NCBI GenBank assembly: GCA_004151065.3
Contig: NWUY0300028034.1
Location: 54,839 to 72,834, forward strand
Reading direction: 5' to 3'
Length of the DNA: 17,996 bases
Source of the DNA: Larix sibirica
Taxonomy: Eukaryota > Streptophyta > Pinopsida > Pinales > Pinaceae
A program made the position numbers and the translations under genes. The notes under the pieces were generated by a model. That model was not told the origin of the DNA, did not search any database, and saw only the letters and a list, made by a program, of their open reading frames with translations. Within the stretch, counting starts at the first letter, position 1; every line of letters begins with the position of its first letter. This document shows positions 8,277 to 17,996 of this stretch, one piece after another.

Positions 8277-8955
8277 GATTGATTTGAGACCAGGTCTGAA
8301 CTTGTTGAATAAAATGTCCCATATGTTAACAAAAAAAGAAAGTGAAGGCATGGGTAAATAGGTTCAAGCTGAATCATTCAATAAAGGATTGTTATGAGAA
8401 AAATCGAATCCATGTGCAATATCAATGCTACTTGCATCAAAGAAGGGAGGAGAGTGAATAATGTGTATGCACTTGAGAGCAATTAATAAAATCACTATCA
8501 AGTACATATTTACTTTGTCAAGAATGGATGATTTGTTTGATCATTTGAGCAGGACAAAGTACTTTTCCATAATTGAATTGAATATTGGTTCTCATCAAAT
8601 AAAAATTCTTGAAGGCGAAGTCTAAAAAACTCTCTTCAATACAAAAAAGGGATTGCTTAAACCATTGGTTATTCCTTCTAGTTTGACGAATGCAACCAAG
8701 GCCTTGATGAGGTTGGATAATGAAGTGTTGAAATCATTCTTGGGTAGGCTCATGTTAATATACATTGATCGTATATTTATTTTTAGCAAGACAAAGGAGG
8801 AGCATTTGTTGCATTTGAGGCAAGTGTTGGAACAATTATGAGGGGATAAGTTGCATATAAGTTTGAAGAAATGTTTATTCATGCAATATGATCTAGTTTA
8901 CTTGGGATTTGTGATATCTCGGGAAGGTTCAAATATGGAACTGAAATATCAAATC
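8277..8955 (+). pseudogene. Gypsy reverse transcriptase, catalytic site mutated
   Basis: In one frame I read IDLRPGLNLLNKMSH, SNPCAISMLLASKKGGE, MCMHLRAINKITIKY, MDDLFDHLSRTKYFSIIELN, SSLTNATKALMRLDNEVL and LIYIDRIFIFSKTKEEHLLH, then LVYLGFVISREG. These are the classic gypsy RT blocks. The catalytic YxDD box at 8761-8772 reads YIDR, so the second Asp is lost, and the upstream DLKSGYHQI-type block reads ELNIGSHQI, so the first catalytic Asp is also changed. Internal stops include TAA at 8623-8625 and TGA at 8839-8841. It would copy element RNA to DNA if intact. Confidence 0.88.
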
Positions 8956-8989
8956 CATTGTTGAGTGGATAACTCCTAAAAGTATTTTT

Positions 8990-9548
8990 GAGGTAAGAAG
9001 TTTTCATGGCTAGGTAAGATTTTACTCAAAGTTTATTCATAGTTTTAGTGAAATTTATACACCACTAATGCGATGCATGAATAAAATGAGTTTTTAGCAT
9101 AACATAACAACACAAAGGAATTTTAATCTCCTAATGGAGAAACTTGTATTAGAATTTTAGGATTTTAATATGGTGTTCCATGTTGTTATGATGCTAGTGG
9201 GAGAGTACAAGGAGCATCATTTAGTCGAGAAGGTCAACCTATTTATTTCTTTAGTGAGAAGTAAAATTATTCCAAGTGGAAATATTAAATGTATGATCAA
9301 GAGTTTTATGAAATTGTGCAAGCATTGAAGAAATGGAGGCATTATTTGTTGCCCAAGGAATTTGTGTTCTACAGTGATCATTAAGCATTATAGTTTGTTA
9401 ACAACAAAGCAAAGTTGAGAGAAATACACATGAAGTGATTTGAATTAATGTAAATTTATTCTTTTGTGTTGAAGTGTAGATATGGAAAATATAATCGTGT
9501 TGTGGATGCCTTGAGTAGAAGAACAAACTTGTCACCTCCATATTCGTA
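8990..9548 (+). pseudogene. Gypsy RT thumb/connection and RNase H
   Basis: The frame continues with FHG, a stop, then VRFYSKFIHSFSEIYTPLMR and the RNase H blocks: [51 protein letters not shown] and YGKYNRVVDALSRRTNL. The four residues expected in the active site (Asp of DASG at 9190-9192, Glu of DQEF, Asp of YSDH, Asp of VVDALS) are all encoded. Stops after SEK, KWKY, SDH, AL, HMK and ELM make it non-functional. Most of these stops fit Gln or Trp codons altered by C-to-T or G-to-A. Confidence 0.88.
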
Positions 9549-10190
9549 GAAGTTGTTGGTTTGGAATGTATTAAAGGATTGTATGCGAGTGATATACATT
9601 TTGCAACAATGTGGAAGGCTTGTAAGGAGACTTGGAGTGAAGGTAGGATTATTGATTATGATCATTGGAATGATTTTATTCATGAGGAATTTATTTTCAC
9701 AAATTACCATTTATGAATTACAAGAGGATGGATGAGGGGCAATCTTGTACATGAATTGCACAATGGTGGTTTAGGCCGAGGCCATTTTGACAGTTGAAAA
9801 ACTAGAGTATTGATAGAAGAGAGATATAATCAGATAATATTTGTTAAGGATAAGAAGTTATGATGTATCATCCACAAAGTAGTGGGAAGCCTGAAGTTGT
9901 AAATCAAAGTGTAGGAAACTTATTGAGAGGCTTAGTTGGGGAGGAGCGTGTATAGTGGGATATGCTCTTTGCATAAGCAAAAAAATATATATAATAATTA
10001 TGTTAGCAAATCTTCATGTAAGAATCCATTATAGATTGTGTAGTGAAGATTAGCCAAACAGGTGACATATTTATTGAGTTTGACTAAAGAAAGTGTGAAG
10101 ACTGCAGATGTAGAGTCTTATGTCCGGTTTATGAGGGAGATTCATGAACATGTTTATGAATAGTTGTAGGAAAGAAACTTTAAGTATAAA
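9549..10190 (+). pseudogene. Gypsy integrase with deleted catalytic core
   Basis: After the RNase H comes a block resembling the integrase N-terminal zinc-binding region: LFMRNLFSQITIYELQ, then NLVHELHNGGLGRGHF, where the two His of the HHCC finger can be placed, then LIEERYNQI. Almost at once the sequence jumps to YHPQSSGKPEVVNQSVGNLL (from 9866, another frame), which is the end of the integrase core holding its catalytic Glu (GAA 9893-9895). The CC half of the finger and the two catalytic Asp are therefore missing, presumably through an internal deletion of about 100 codons. RGLVGEE follows, then decayed sequence. Confidence 0.75.
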
Positions 10191-10620
10191 AAAGGTTGAC
10201 TTGGAGCAAAGAGGGAAGCAATTTGTTGAAGGGTATTTAGTGTTATCTCACTTGAGAAAAGAGAGATTTCCACAACTCGGAACTTAGAATAAATTGAAAT
10301 TGAAGAAGATTGGACCTTGTAGAATTTTGCATAAATTTTTGAAATGCTTATAAGATTGAGTTGCTTCATGGATTGAACATCTCACCAATTGTTAATGTTA
10401 CTGACTTATACAAGTATCATGTGGGTGTTGAGGATGTGGCATATGTAGAGCATGTGATTAGAAGATTTTTTTTGTTTCCTAAAAAGCTAAGAGATGAGAT
10501 TGAAGAAATCTCGGATGAGAACACGGGATACAAGTTATAGGGACTACTTCATTGATGAAAGGGAAAAAGTTCAAATAAGGAGATTTGGGTATCTAAGACA
10601 TATCTTGGCTAGTTTAGGTG
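10191..10620 (+). pseudogene. Integrase GPY/F module and chromodomain remnant
   Basis: Frames here give KVDLEQRGKQFVEGYLVLSH, LRKERFPQLGT, NKLKLKKIGPCRILHKF and IELLHGLNIS-like and VTDLYKYHVGVEDVAYVEHV blocks. KIGPCRI corresponds to the GPY/F motif of chromoviral integrases. Further on, YRDYFIDER and, one frame over, KGKSSNKEIWVSKTYLG together resemble a chromodomain (Y..YLVKWKG...E.TW). The chromodomain call is inference because it needs a frame change. In live chromoviruses this module guides integration to heterochromatin. Confidence 0.6.
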
Positions 10621-11917
10621 GCCATTGAGCAAATTTTCAACGATCCCATGAGCATGATGCTAACATTCCATCTAATAAGGGGGTTTGATGCAGGTGCATC
10701 CATGATGTACATAAGAAATCTCACAAACCGAAAAAAAAAAAATGTTTAATTCCATTTTTCATTTCTTTTTAATTCTAGTTTTCCAATGTTCAAAGTTTCA
10801 TTCTCAATCTATGGGAAATGATTAGTCTTTTGGGGGACCTTGGACCTTAATATATTTCCTCGCTTAGTTGTCTTAATGTTCAAGGGGTAATTTATCAAAG
10901 GCATGTTCAATAGACGTCGAGACTATCTCGTGATAAAAGGTGGAACATAATGTAGGAAGGGGTGTGGGGTGATCGATGCTAACCCAATATATTTAAATTC
11001 ATTCATCCACGTTGGCATGGGTATAATCTATGTGATCAACTCTTAGAAGGATAAGCAACATCATTTAATCTGTCAAATATCACAAGACAAAAATGTACAT
11101 GGGAATTTTTTTGAGGACCTCACAAGATGCCAACTCAAAATTTCAAGCACCATTCAATGAGCAAGATGAATGACCCATGATGCATGTAAGTCTACAAGTG
11201 TCTTGGAAACATGGGAGGACATTTGTCCTTCATCCACGTTATTGAATCACCATCATAACTAAGCACCACAAGCCATGAGATACCCACATGGACTCAATGT
11301 CATACCTCCCATGTGTCAACTTAACGTACAAGAAGCTAAAACTGCTTAACAATTTGGTTTCAATAGTTTGGGTAACAACTTCCTTCGACTCTATGTAAAA
11401 TTCATGTTGAATAATGATTGATCTTTGAAGGGATTTTTGGCCTTCTGAAATTTATTCAATATAATATAAAGCAATGAGGGCTTCAAGCCATACAAGGATG
11501 AGGGTTGGAATCAATACATGTAAAGGTTGAAATCCAAGCCCAACTAAATAATAAAATGAAATATTCTATGGCTAAATGAAGTTTCAACTATGTGTGCATG
11601 TGAATTTCAATTGGCTTCCACTGAATTGTTATCTATTGAAAATTCCCATGAGGTTGTTTCTAGCTTGAAGGCTAAGAAAGGGTTCATTGGAAATACCATT
11701 ACTTTTAAGTACAAGTTTAGAGATCATAGTCATGGCCATTTTGTATAATGTTGTTTGCAATCTAAGAGGTTTGTCCCCCTCCAATATATTAAGATAGACT
11801 TGGATGTCACATATACTTAAATAAAGTAGTTCATGTTTGGAGAAAGAAGTCAGTAATTATCAAAGTCGACATGTAAACGAAGTCCAAGTATGGTCCAGAA
11901 ATATATGCTAAAGTCTA
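10621..11917. other. Unassigned sequence downstream of the gypsy element
   Basis: No gene is recognised. There is a run of twelve A at 10731-10742 and purine-rich aggaaggggtgtggggtga near 10953-10972 that could be a degraded polypurine tract, but no LTR ends could be matched. A 52-codon plus frame (11590-11748; contains SSLKAKKGFIGNTITFKYKF) is protein-like in composition but unidentified. Confidence 0.4.
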
Positions 11918-12271
11918 TTAGACAAAAGAAGAGTATATCCCATGAAAGTGGTTGAGGATATAAAAGAATGTGCCTTTTGTATATTTGGAAAAAAAACACC
12001 AAGTTGTCCAACCAAACCAATGGAAATCACTTGTAGTATCCTTCAAACACACACATTCAACACTAGACCCAAAATAGGAAATAATGTTGTCATCAATTGG
12101 TTGAATAGAAATGCTTTTATTGCTCAAACTCATGTTCCAAACCCCCCAAAAGCATGTTGTGTTAATGGGGTCAAGTGGGTAAATGACGACATCCAAACCC
12201 AAAATACGTAAGTAAAAAAAACTATACTTACAAACAAAGATCATATTCATATTCTCACATACCCAAAACAT
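11918..12271 (-). CDS. Unrecognised 117-codon frame, overlapped by a plus-strand frame
   Basis: The minus strand is open for 117 codons (rich in Phe, Trp, Cys and Ile, for example NTTCFWGVWNMSLSNKSISI), and the plus strand is open for 89 codons over 11942-12211 (CAFCIFGKKTPSCPTKPMEI ... PNPPKACCVNGVKWVNDD). Neither matches a family I know, and I cannot say which strand, if either, was coding. The plus reading has paired cysteines but no clear zinc-finger spacing. Confidence 0.15.
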   Translation of the reverse strand: MFWVCENMNMIFVCKYSFFYLRILGLDVVIYPLDPINTTCFWGVWNMSLSNKSISIQPIDDNIISYFGSSVECVCLKDTTSDFHWFGWTTWCFFSKYTKGTFFYILNHFHGIYSSFV

Positions 12272-15120
12272 AATTTAAAAAAACAACAAAAAGTATTGTT
12301 TTGGGGAACCCACCTCAAACCTTATATTATTTAAATGACTCTTCGATGTTACTCCCCAGAGTAGGATGTGTGATGACCACTTCTTTGATGTGTAGCATAT
12401 AAAAAGTTGGCAAACTTCATTGTACTATTGAGATTTGTGAACACAATCTTATACTTGTTAGCTAGGAGCAACATAACCATAAATTGCACTTCAAAGCCCA
12501 TATTACAAACTAATCAAACCAACCATTGTAAGTGATTGGATTTTAACAATCAAACAATCCAATTAGTTAAATGCAAATCAAATTTGTTTCCCTCCCAAAA
12601 AAATTCAAAATCTTGGAGCTAAAACAAAATTGATTTACCAAATTGTATATTAAACATTGGCATTCTCGCCAATTAACAATATTATACTTCCATCAATTAT
12701 AAAGATCCCTTGGGTTCACATACATGATTCAATTGCCAGGGTTAGTAAACTTGATTTTTCTTCCAACTATCCTTGTTTTTTCTTCCTTCATGGAAAACCA
12801 CCAGCTACTTTCTTGGCCATAATTGTCATGTTGCTACAAACCCAAGAGAGGTCAAGGATGTGGATTGGACATTTATTTGGCATCCATGTAGAGAATCAGA
12901 CATTGCATAAATGGAGGTAATGTATGGTAATGAAAAGGAATCAAAATGGATGATGAACATTTCAAGACAAATCAACTTCTTTCGTTTGGATTGTTTCAAA
13001 TCGGAGAAATGGTCCTATGTTAACCATCTAACAATTGTCCCCCGGGTAAAGGTTGTTGTTTTGTATTTATTTCCTCTTAGTGCAAAATCAATTTCTTGTT
13101 CACATTGCCTTTTACTTCCCATTCCATTGTATATTGACCCAACAAGTCAACACTAGTAGAAGGTAGATAGGAAGGGGAATGCCTTCTTCATAGAGGAAAA
13201 GTGTCTTACCTAATTGTATCAAAGACAATGAATAATGGGATTATAGGTTTTCTTTGAATTCTTATGTTATCTCTCAGCTAGCTAGTGAAAATGACAATCG
13301 AGAAGATGAGTCAATAGAGTTAAGTAACAATGATATGCATATGACATGGTTAATGCATTTTCATAAACTCCACGTTACTCCTTTTCTAGACTTTCAACCA
13401 AGACTTTAGGCCATCTAGAGGCCAAAAGACTTTTGAACCCAAAGCAATTTTGAGTTACATGTATCTTAAGCAAGATTTACATGTTTTGTAAGAGAATACA
13501 TAGGTACTTTTGCTTGCACCTACTAAATCCCTCAAGGAAAGATAGTGAAGACAACTCAACTAGTGCTCTAATTTTGTACACTACATGCATAAATATTTTG
13601 TAGTTGGGTCATGCTCCCAAATTGTAACGTAATTTTATGTTTGTTAAAAAAAAATACATTCTTTGTAAGTTAAAAAGCTTCGTTGGCATGTAGATTGAAG
13701 CTCAAACAATTTTGCTTTCACATTTTTTTCTAGGTGTAAGCCAAAGACAAGCTTTCAAAAAATATTCAACAGCCAAGTAGGAAAATTGCAAATCACGTAT
13801 TCATTTGTAGAGATAATCATCTCTAGACACTTGGGGGAACAATCTCTTGCATTACCTTGGTCAATTATATGCACATTGGATGAAAATGGTAATTAAAAGG
13901 AAAAAAAATAAAAATAAGAGAATATTTCCAAAATAATATATCTACCTTTTTCTATATTAAGGTAAGCTTGAATATAAATACAAAATGATTAAGTCTTATT
14001 GCGTCAATAGGCAAAACAACTTTATTTAATGATATTACTAGATAATACTAGGAATTACTTAATGTTTGTCATTTGATGGTTGACTGTGCTTGATCTCTTT
14101 TGCACTCGAGAGAGAATTAGCCAACGTTGAGGGGAATCTTTATGGGGATTAAAGAGGGCCCTCCTTCGTTTTTATAGAAGTGGTACTCCTTTACATAGAG
14201 GATACCCTCCACTCATATTTGTCAAATGCATTAAGATACAAGTTAAGTAGCGAGACTCCTACAAAAAGCTTATAAACTTTATCATACCATTACTATTCTT
14301 GCAAATTAGTTGATAAAATTTAAATCCTTTATCCACTACATGAGAATGCACAAGACAATTCAAACCATTTGCATACTAGAGATAAATATTGGATTTACTA
14401 AAAATATAGATACTGTGTCTTCTCACTTGTAATATAAGCAAATGAAACAACCCAAATTTACAAGAGAAAGATACAAAGAAATTGAGATGGTCTATAGTGA
14501 GAACTTTGCCAGATTTTTTCATTACAAGTTAACAAATCTGAGCAAGGCCACATACTCAAGACTCCATTCAAAATTATCAATATAAAATCATAAAAACAAT
14601 GTGGCTCATAAGATAGTTCTATGTGGGAATTTTTAATAACAAATCCTGAGTGTGAATTTTATAAAAAAGATATAAAAAATAGTTGGGCACACAAGCCTCC
14701 ACAAAATTCCTATGATGATACTTAAACAAAAAATGAATCCATTTGTTCTCGTGATCTGTGATTAGGCTCCCATGGACATGGATATATAGGGAAACCTTTG
14801 AAGCAAAAATAGTCTGTGTCAAACCTCTACAACAATGCCACATATAGAAACCAAATGGCAAAGGACATAACCATAAAAAAGAATAGGGAGAAAGGAAATT
14901 TGGGTTGTTATTACTTACAAACTTTCAAGGGAAAAATGAGATATGTTTGAATCCTTTTTTTATTATCCTCGTTATGTTGTTCCTACTTGAAAATAGGATG
15001 TCCATTTGACATAACCACCTTAACTATTTTTCTTTCATAGAGTTTTGATGGCACCAATGATCGCTTGCTCTGCCCAAGATTTTATATAATTTTGCAGCAA
15101 GGCCACAATAAATTATTCTT
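12272..15120. other. Long AT-rich stretch without a recognisable gene
   Basis: Short open frames occur (12657-12920 and 12911-13156 plus; about 14433-14570 plus; 14619-14861 minus), each under 90 codons and none familiar. A minus-strand ctataaaaacg near 14170-14180 followed by GA-rich sequence looks like a TATA box, but no gene or LTR boundary goes with it. I see no terminal repeats or RNA gene. The stretch may contain elements too old to read by eye. Confidence 0.4.
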
Positions 15121-16782
15121 TCACTTTAAGGCAAGCAATTCATCCTTGGTGTTTGGTAGGATGTTGGCTTGATCCTTGTGCAACAAGTTGATTCCCACAT
15201 TATCGACCTTGAAACATGCTAACCATTTCTTTAATTCCACATAAAAAAAGGTGAGGCTGTCAAACTCAGCCCCCAGAGTAGCCTTACTCTCAATTAACAT
15301 AGTTTGAAACTCATCTTTTACAATCAATTTATTGTCTTTAGTAAGGATTGGAACTTCTAGGTTCTTCATGACCCAAAATAATTTGAAAAATATTTGATAT
15401 TGTTTTGGCTTCAAGCCTATCACAATATATTATCATCTTTTGAATAGTCTCCATTATGATGTCTCTACCTCTTTTTATTTCAGTAACTCTATCATCAGAA
15501 GGGAAACTATCTCTCCATCTCATGTGGGGGTCACATATTTGATTTTCTCGGTGAAGCTGTTAAAATAAGATTCACAAAAAACTTCATCCTTTAGGAGTTC
15601 ATGATGTTTCCTTGAGGTCAAGGATTTCTTCAACAACACCGAAAGCTTCACTGAGGACTCCCCAAAAATCTAGGCACGATGTCATCCTTTATTCAACATT
15701 GTTTGACACCACTTTTTGTCCTCTAGATAATAACCCTCAAGCTGCCTTAACTTTATTTAATTTATTAGTGTGATCCTCTTGATTTTATTTAGGTGCCTAA
15801 GCAGTGAGAGTATTAACAAACAAAGGTCAAGGGTTCAATATCATGTCCAACTTAGTTACTTTGTTCCTCAATTCCCACATCTCCTCTTCATGCTCACCAT
15901 AAATCAATTGCATGCTCTAGCTATTTGCAGTAGTTTGACACATTCTTAAACCACCACAATTTTTAATTTCTTTAGCATCAAAATCAAAATTATCTTTCAA
16001 TTAAATGTTATCCTTTAACCAAGTCACCCTAGACATCAACACTTTTTTCTTATGTTTGTCCAGTGTTTTCCCTAGATACTAGATCGTGTTCTTATATGCA
16101 AACCTCTTTCTCTTACAAGGAACATGGGTGGTGTGTTCTTTCTCCTTTCTAAAATTCATAGGATAATTTCCATCACCACCACTGCCAAAAATACCACAAC
16201 TTTTCTTTTTACTTCCACATCCCTTACCATTGAGTTGACATTGAATCATTTTAAAGGTGTTTGTTATAGTACCTCCCTTGGAATTAGTGCTTATTTTTTC
16301 GTTTTGATGCTACTCATTGACATTTGTGTATCATTTATCATCTTCCATAGTTTCTCCCATCTTCTTTTGACATCAATATCGACACTTGAACTTATTATTG
16401 TGTAAGAAAATTCAAGGAGTTAAGGTTATTCACCGGGTTGGTCCTTGTAATTTTTCTTTATTCTGAACATCTCCTTCAATTAAATTATCCTCATTATATC
16501 TCCTTGCTTCCTTGAGGATCACATAATCTAGAAATCACTTAGTATATCCAAAGGAGAATAAATGAGTTTTGATTAAATGCTCGGGATCATATCTAATAAT
16601 AGTATTGGTTATCTCAATTTAAGGGGTTCCAATATTTGAGTTTTATCATTTAAGCACGGAACATCCTTATGAATATCCTTGACAATCAAAAGGTCATGAA
16701 CATTAAATGTTTCTTCGTCTTGAAATGAGGAAAACTTCCCCACTTTGCATATTGTCTCACCATCTCTATCATGAATAATTGA
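15121..16782 (-). pseudogene. Long decayed reading frame of unknown identity
   Basis: On the minus strand a frame can be followed from 16782 (IHDRDGETICKVGKFSSFQD ... LEPLKLR, 58 open codons), then one frame over from about 16619 to 15338, then another frame from 15423 to 15121. Longer stop-free pieces include ITNTFKMIQCQLNGKGCGSK with HVPCKRKRFAYKNTI (basic, nuclear-signal-like), IYGEHEEEMWELRNKVTKLD (coiled-coil-like), MRWRDSFPSDDRVTEIKRGR and TKDNKLIVKDEFQTMLIESK. About 19 stops lie in the main frame, which is fewer than I would roughly expect by chance but not decisively so. I do not recognise the protein. It could be a gag-like protein of an old element or a dead host gene. Confidence 0.35.
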
Positions 16783-16943
16783 TCATAAGCAAACTTATGA
16801 AGATAGAGTGGCTTCCCCTCAAAACTACACATCTTGATATAAGTAAAAGTCTCTTCCTAAAAACTTACCCTTCCCTATTAGAAAATTCCCCTCCTCTAAT
16901 GCTTGAGAATTAGGTTTCCTTTTGATAAATGATATGTTTTACT

Positions 16944-17419
16944 TGTTGGTAAAATACCCTTGGCACAACTAGACATATTACAGAAGAATAACAAAAAGGA
17001 TAATTGGTATTCCAGGAATAGAGGTGGTGTCGACAAACATCGTTTGCAACACTTAAGCATCACAATGCATTGTCTCTTGTCAAAAAAATATGTAAATCGT
17101 ATGTCGATACAACCCATAGGGTCATTCTTTTATAGCCTTTGGATCTAACAAACTTCCTTGAATTGAGGGAGACCTGGTCCATAAATAAGGGTCAAAAAAT
17201 CTAATCATTTCCTAAAAGACTGCATCGTTATGTTGATTAGTTGGATGTTTTAGTTGAGCCAACCATCCATTAATCGACTACCTCATCGACCATTAAATTA
17301 ATCGATCAATCAATTACTCAATCAAGCATACATTCAACTGCTTTTCTAGTTAAATTTCTACTATCTGTCTCCCGAAGATCCATAAGTGTGATGAACCTAC
17401 ATAACCTTTGGTTTCAACA
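16944..17419 (-). repeat. Probable Ty1/copia 3' long terminal repeat
   Basis: On the minus strand the stretch starts TGTTGAAACC at 17419, directly after a G-rich polypurine tract and the end of a copia RNase H, and ends ACCAACA at 16944. It therefore has the TG...CA ends with 5-bp inverted termini (TGTTG/CAACA) expected of plant LTRs. A TATA box (CTATAAAAG) lies about 285 bp in, as in an LTR promoter. The 476-bp length is ordinary. The inner end was chosen only by the matching terminus, so it is less certain than the outer one. The 5' LTR would lie beyond the right edge. Confidence 0.55.
17127..17135 (-). promoter_or_regulatory. TATA box of the copia LTR
   Basis: The minus strand reads CTATAAAAG, a good match to the plant TATA box, inside the proposed LTR at a place consistent with a U3/R boundary. 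Transcription would start about 30 bases further, near 17100. Confidence 0.5.
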
Positions 17420-17996
17420 CCCCCCATCAGCACAACACTCTAGAAATTCAAGAGGTGGAATTATGTTCTCTGAACACCCCCTCATAATTGCAGCTGCCTG
17501 AAGCCAAAGCATAGCCCAAAGTTTAACAAACTTAGCTTCTAGTAAAGGATTCATAAATATATCAACAACATGATCATCTGTCCTGCAATAAATGAGAGTG
17601 ACAACATTATCTTGTCTCAATTGTCTCAAGTAGTGGACATGAAGTTCAACATGATTCAATTTGCTATGTGCAACAGGATTAACAACGACCTAAGTTGCAC
17701 TATGATTGTCACAATAGATAACAATAGAGGCATGGATAGGAAAACCAAGCTCCTCTAAAAGCTGATGGATCCAAACTGCCTTTGTACCTACATTGATAGC
17801 TCCACAATACTCTGCTTCTGTAGTTGAAAGAGAAACTACCTTCTGTTTCTTACACGACCATACCAAGGGTCTATAACTAAGTCAAAACACGTAGCCAAAA
17901 GTGGACTTCCTTTCATCAATGTCGCCATCTCAGTCAATCCGTAAAATCGACCAGTGGTTTGAACTATGACAATATTTGATACCAAATTGATAAGTA
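17414..17996 (-). pseudogene. Ty1/copia RNase H, C-terminal end of pol (partial)
   Basis: The minus strand reads DGDIDERKSTFGYVF, a stop, then LVWSCKKQKVVSLSTTEAEY, AVWIHQLLEELGFPIHASIV, IYCDNHSAT, a TAG at 17692-17690, then VVVNPVAHSKLNHVELHVHY, VVTLIYCRTDDHVVDIFMNP and LLEAKFVKLW. These are the standard blocks at the end of plant Ty1/copia pol. The Glu of TEAEY, Asp of YCDN and last Asp of VVDIF are kept. Stops at three places and continuation past the window edge make it a partial pseudogene. The frame ends with a TGA at 17414-17416, overlapping the proposed LTR start. RNase H removes the RNA template during reverse transcription. Confidence 0.9.
17420..17428 (-). other. Copia polypurine tract
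   Basis: The minus strand reads GATGGGGGG immediately before TGTTGAAACC, the typical place of the plus-strand primer next to a 3' LTR. A second similar junction (GAGGGGG followed by TGTTCAGAG, 17483-17468) lies 57 bp upstream and is an alternative. Confidence 0.5.

Larger units (their letters stand above)
7833..10620 (+). mobile_element. Degenerate Ty3/gypsy element, chromovirus-like, 5' truncated
   Basis: The plus strand shows, in order, a protease fragment, reverse transcriptase, RNase H, integrase, GPY/F module and a chromodomain-like remnant. Integrase after RNase H marks Ty3/gypsy; the GPY/F and chromodomain remnants mark a chromovirus. No gag or 5' LTR is present, so the copy starts inside pol. 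Stops occur every few dozen codons and there are several frame changes. Most RT and RNase H blocks lie in one frame (that of base 8461). No 3' LTR could be delimited downstream. Confidence 0.88.

Noticed and set aside
10731-10742. Run of twelve A after the gypsy element as a possible poly(A) tail of a retrocopy
   Set aside because: Gypsy elements do not end in genomic poly(A), and no LINE, SINE or processed gene was recognised immediately upstream. It is probably a simple homopolymer.
12657-13156. Two adjacent plus-strand frames of 87 and 81 codons that might be exons
   Set aside because: They are hydrophobic, AT-driven in composition and unlike any family I know. No convincing splice signals or continuation were seen.
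14165-14185. Minus-strand TATA-like box (ctataaaaacg) followed by GA-rich sequence
   Set aside because: No gene, LTR terminus or other supporting signal lies downstream. A single TATA match is expected by chance in AT-rich DNA.
15485-15500. A second CTGATGA-like word on the minus strand (near 15494) as another hammerhead
   Set aside because: No matching GAA junction, stem II or GUC site follows at the right distance.
15400-15600. Alternative minus-strand frame reading ELLKDEVFCESYFNSFTEKI
   Set aside because: It overlaps the main ghost frame, which continues through the same bases (MRWRDSFPSDDRV). Both cannot be real, and the main frame links better to upstream segments, though this choice is uncertain.

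Overview
This window looks like nuclear DNA of a large-genome seed plant, with a gymnosperm such as a conifer as my best guess. It is AT-rich (roughly one third G+C by eye). I find no intact long reading frame, rRNA, tRNA or CRISPR array. What can be recognised is a series of old, broken retrotransposons in AT-rich filler. The conifer guess is inference: it rests on the decayed LINE/gypsy/copia mixture and on a hammerhead-like hairpin resembling Penelope-like elements, which are known in conifers among plants.

Layout. (1) 1-63, minus: edge fragment of a LINE reverse transcriptase. (2) 855-1649, minus: a 265-codon ghost frame with six stops, perhaps from a gypsy-like polyprotein. (3) 2132-2533, minus: an unrecognised 133-codon frame. 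(4) About 2950-7682, minus: a nearly complete but dead L1-type LINE with, in order, the end of an upstream ORF, AP endonuclease, linker, reverse transcriptase, zf-RVT and RNase H. (5) 6055-6206, inside that LINE: a hairpin insertion with perfect 56-bp arms, flanked by a repeated aaattcat. Its minus strand carries the core of a type I hammerhead ribozyme. (6) 7833-10620, plus: a Ty3/gypsy chromovirus-like element starting inside the protease and running through RT, RNase H and a collapsed integrase to a GPY/F module and chromodomain remnant. (7) 10621-15120: mostly unassigned sequence with short unrecognised frames. (8) 15121-16782, minus: a second long decayed frame of unknown identity. (9) 16944-17419: a probable Ty1/copia 3' LTR with a TATA box, next to a polypurine tract and the end of a copia RNase H (17414-17996, minus) that continues past the right edge.

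The genes do not work together as a pathway: this is a retrotransposon graveyard. Most disrupting stops can be explained by C-to-T or G-to-A changes, as expected for long-methylated DNA. The exception is the perfect hairpin, which looks far younger than the LINE around it and is the most interesting object here.
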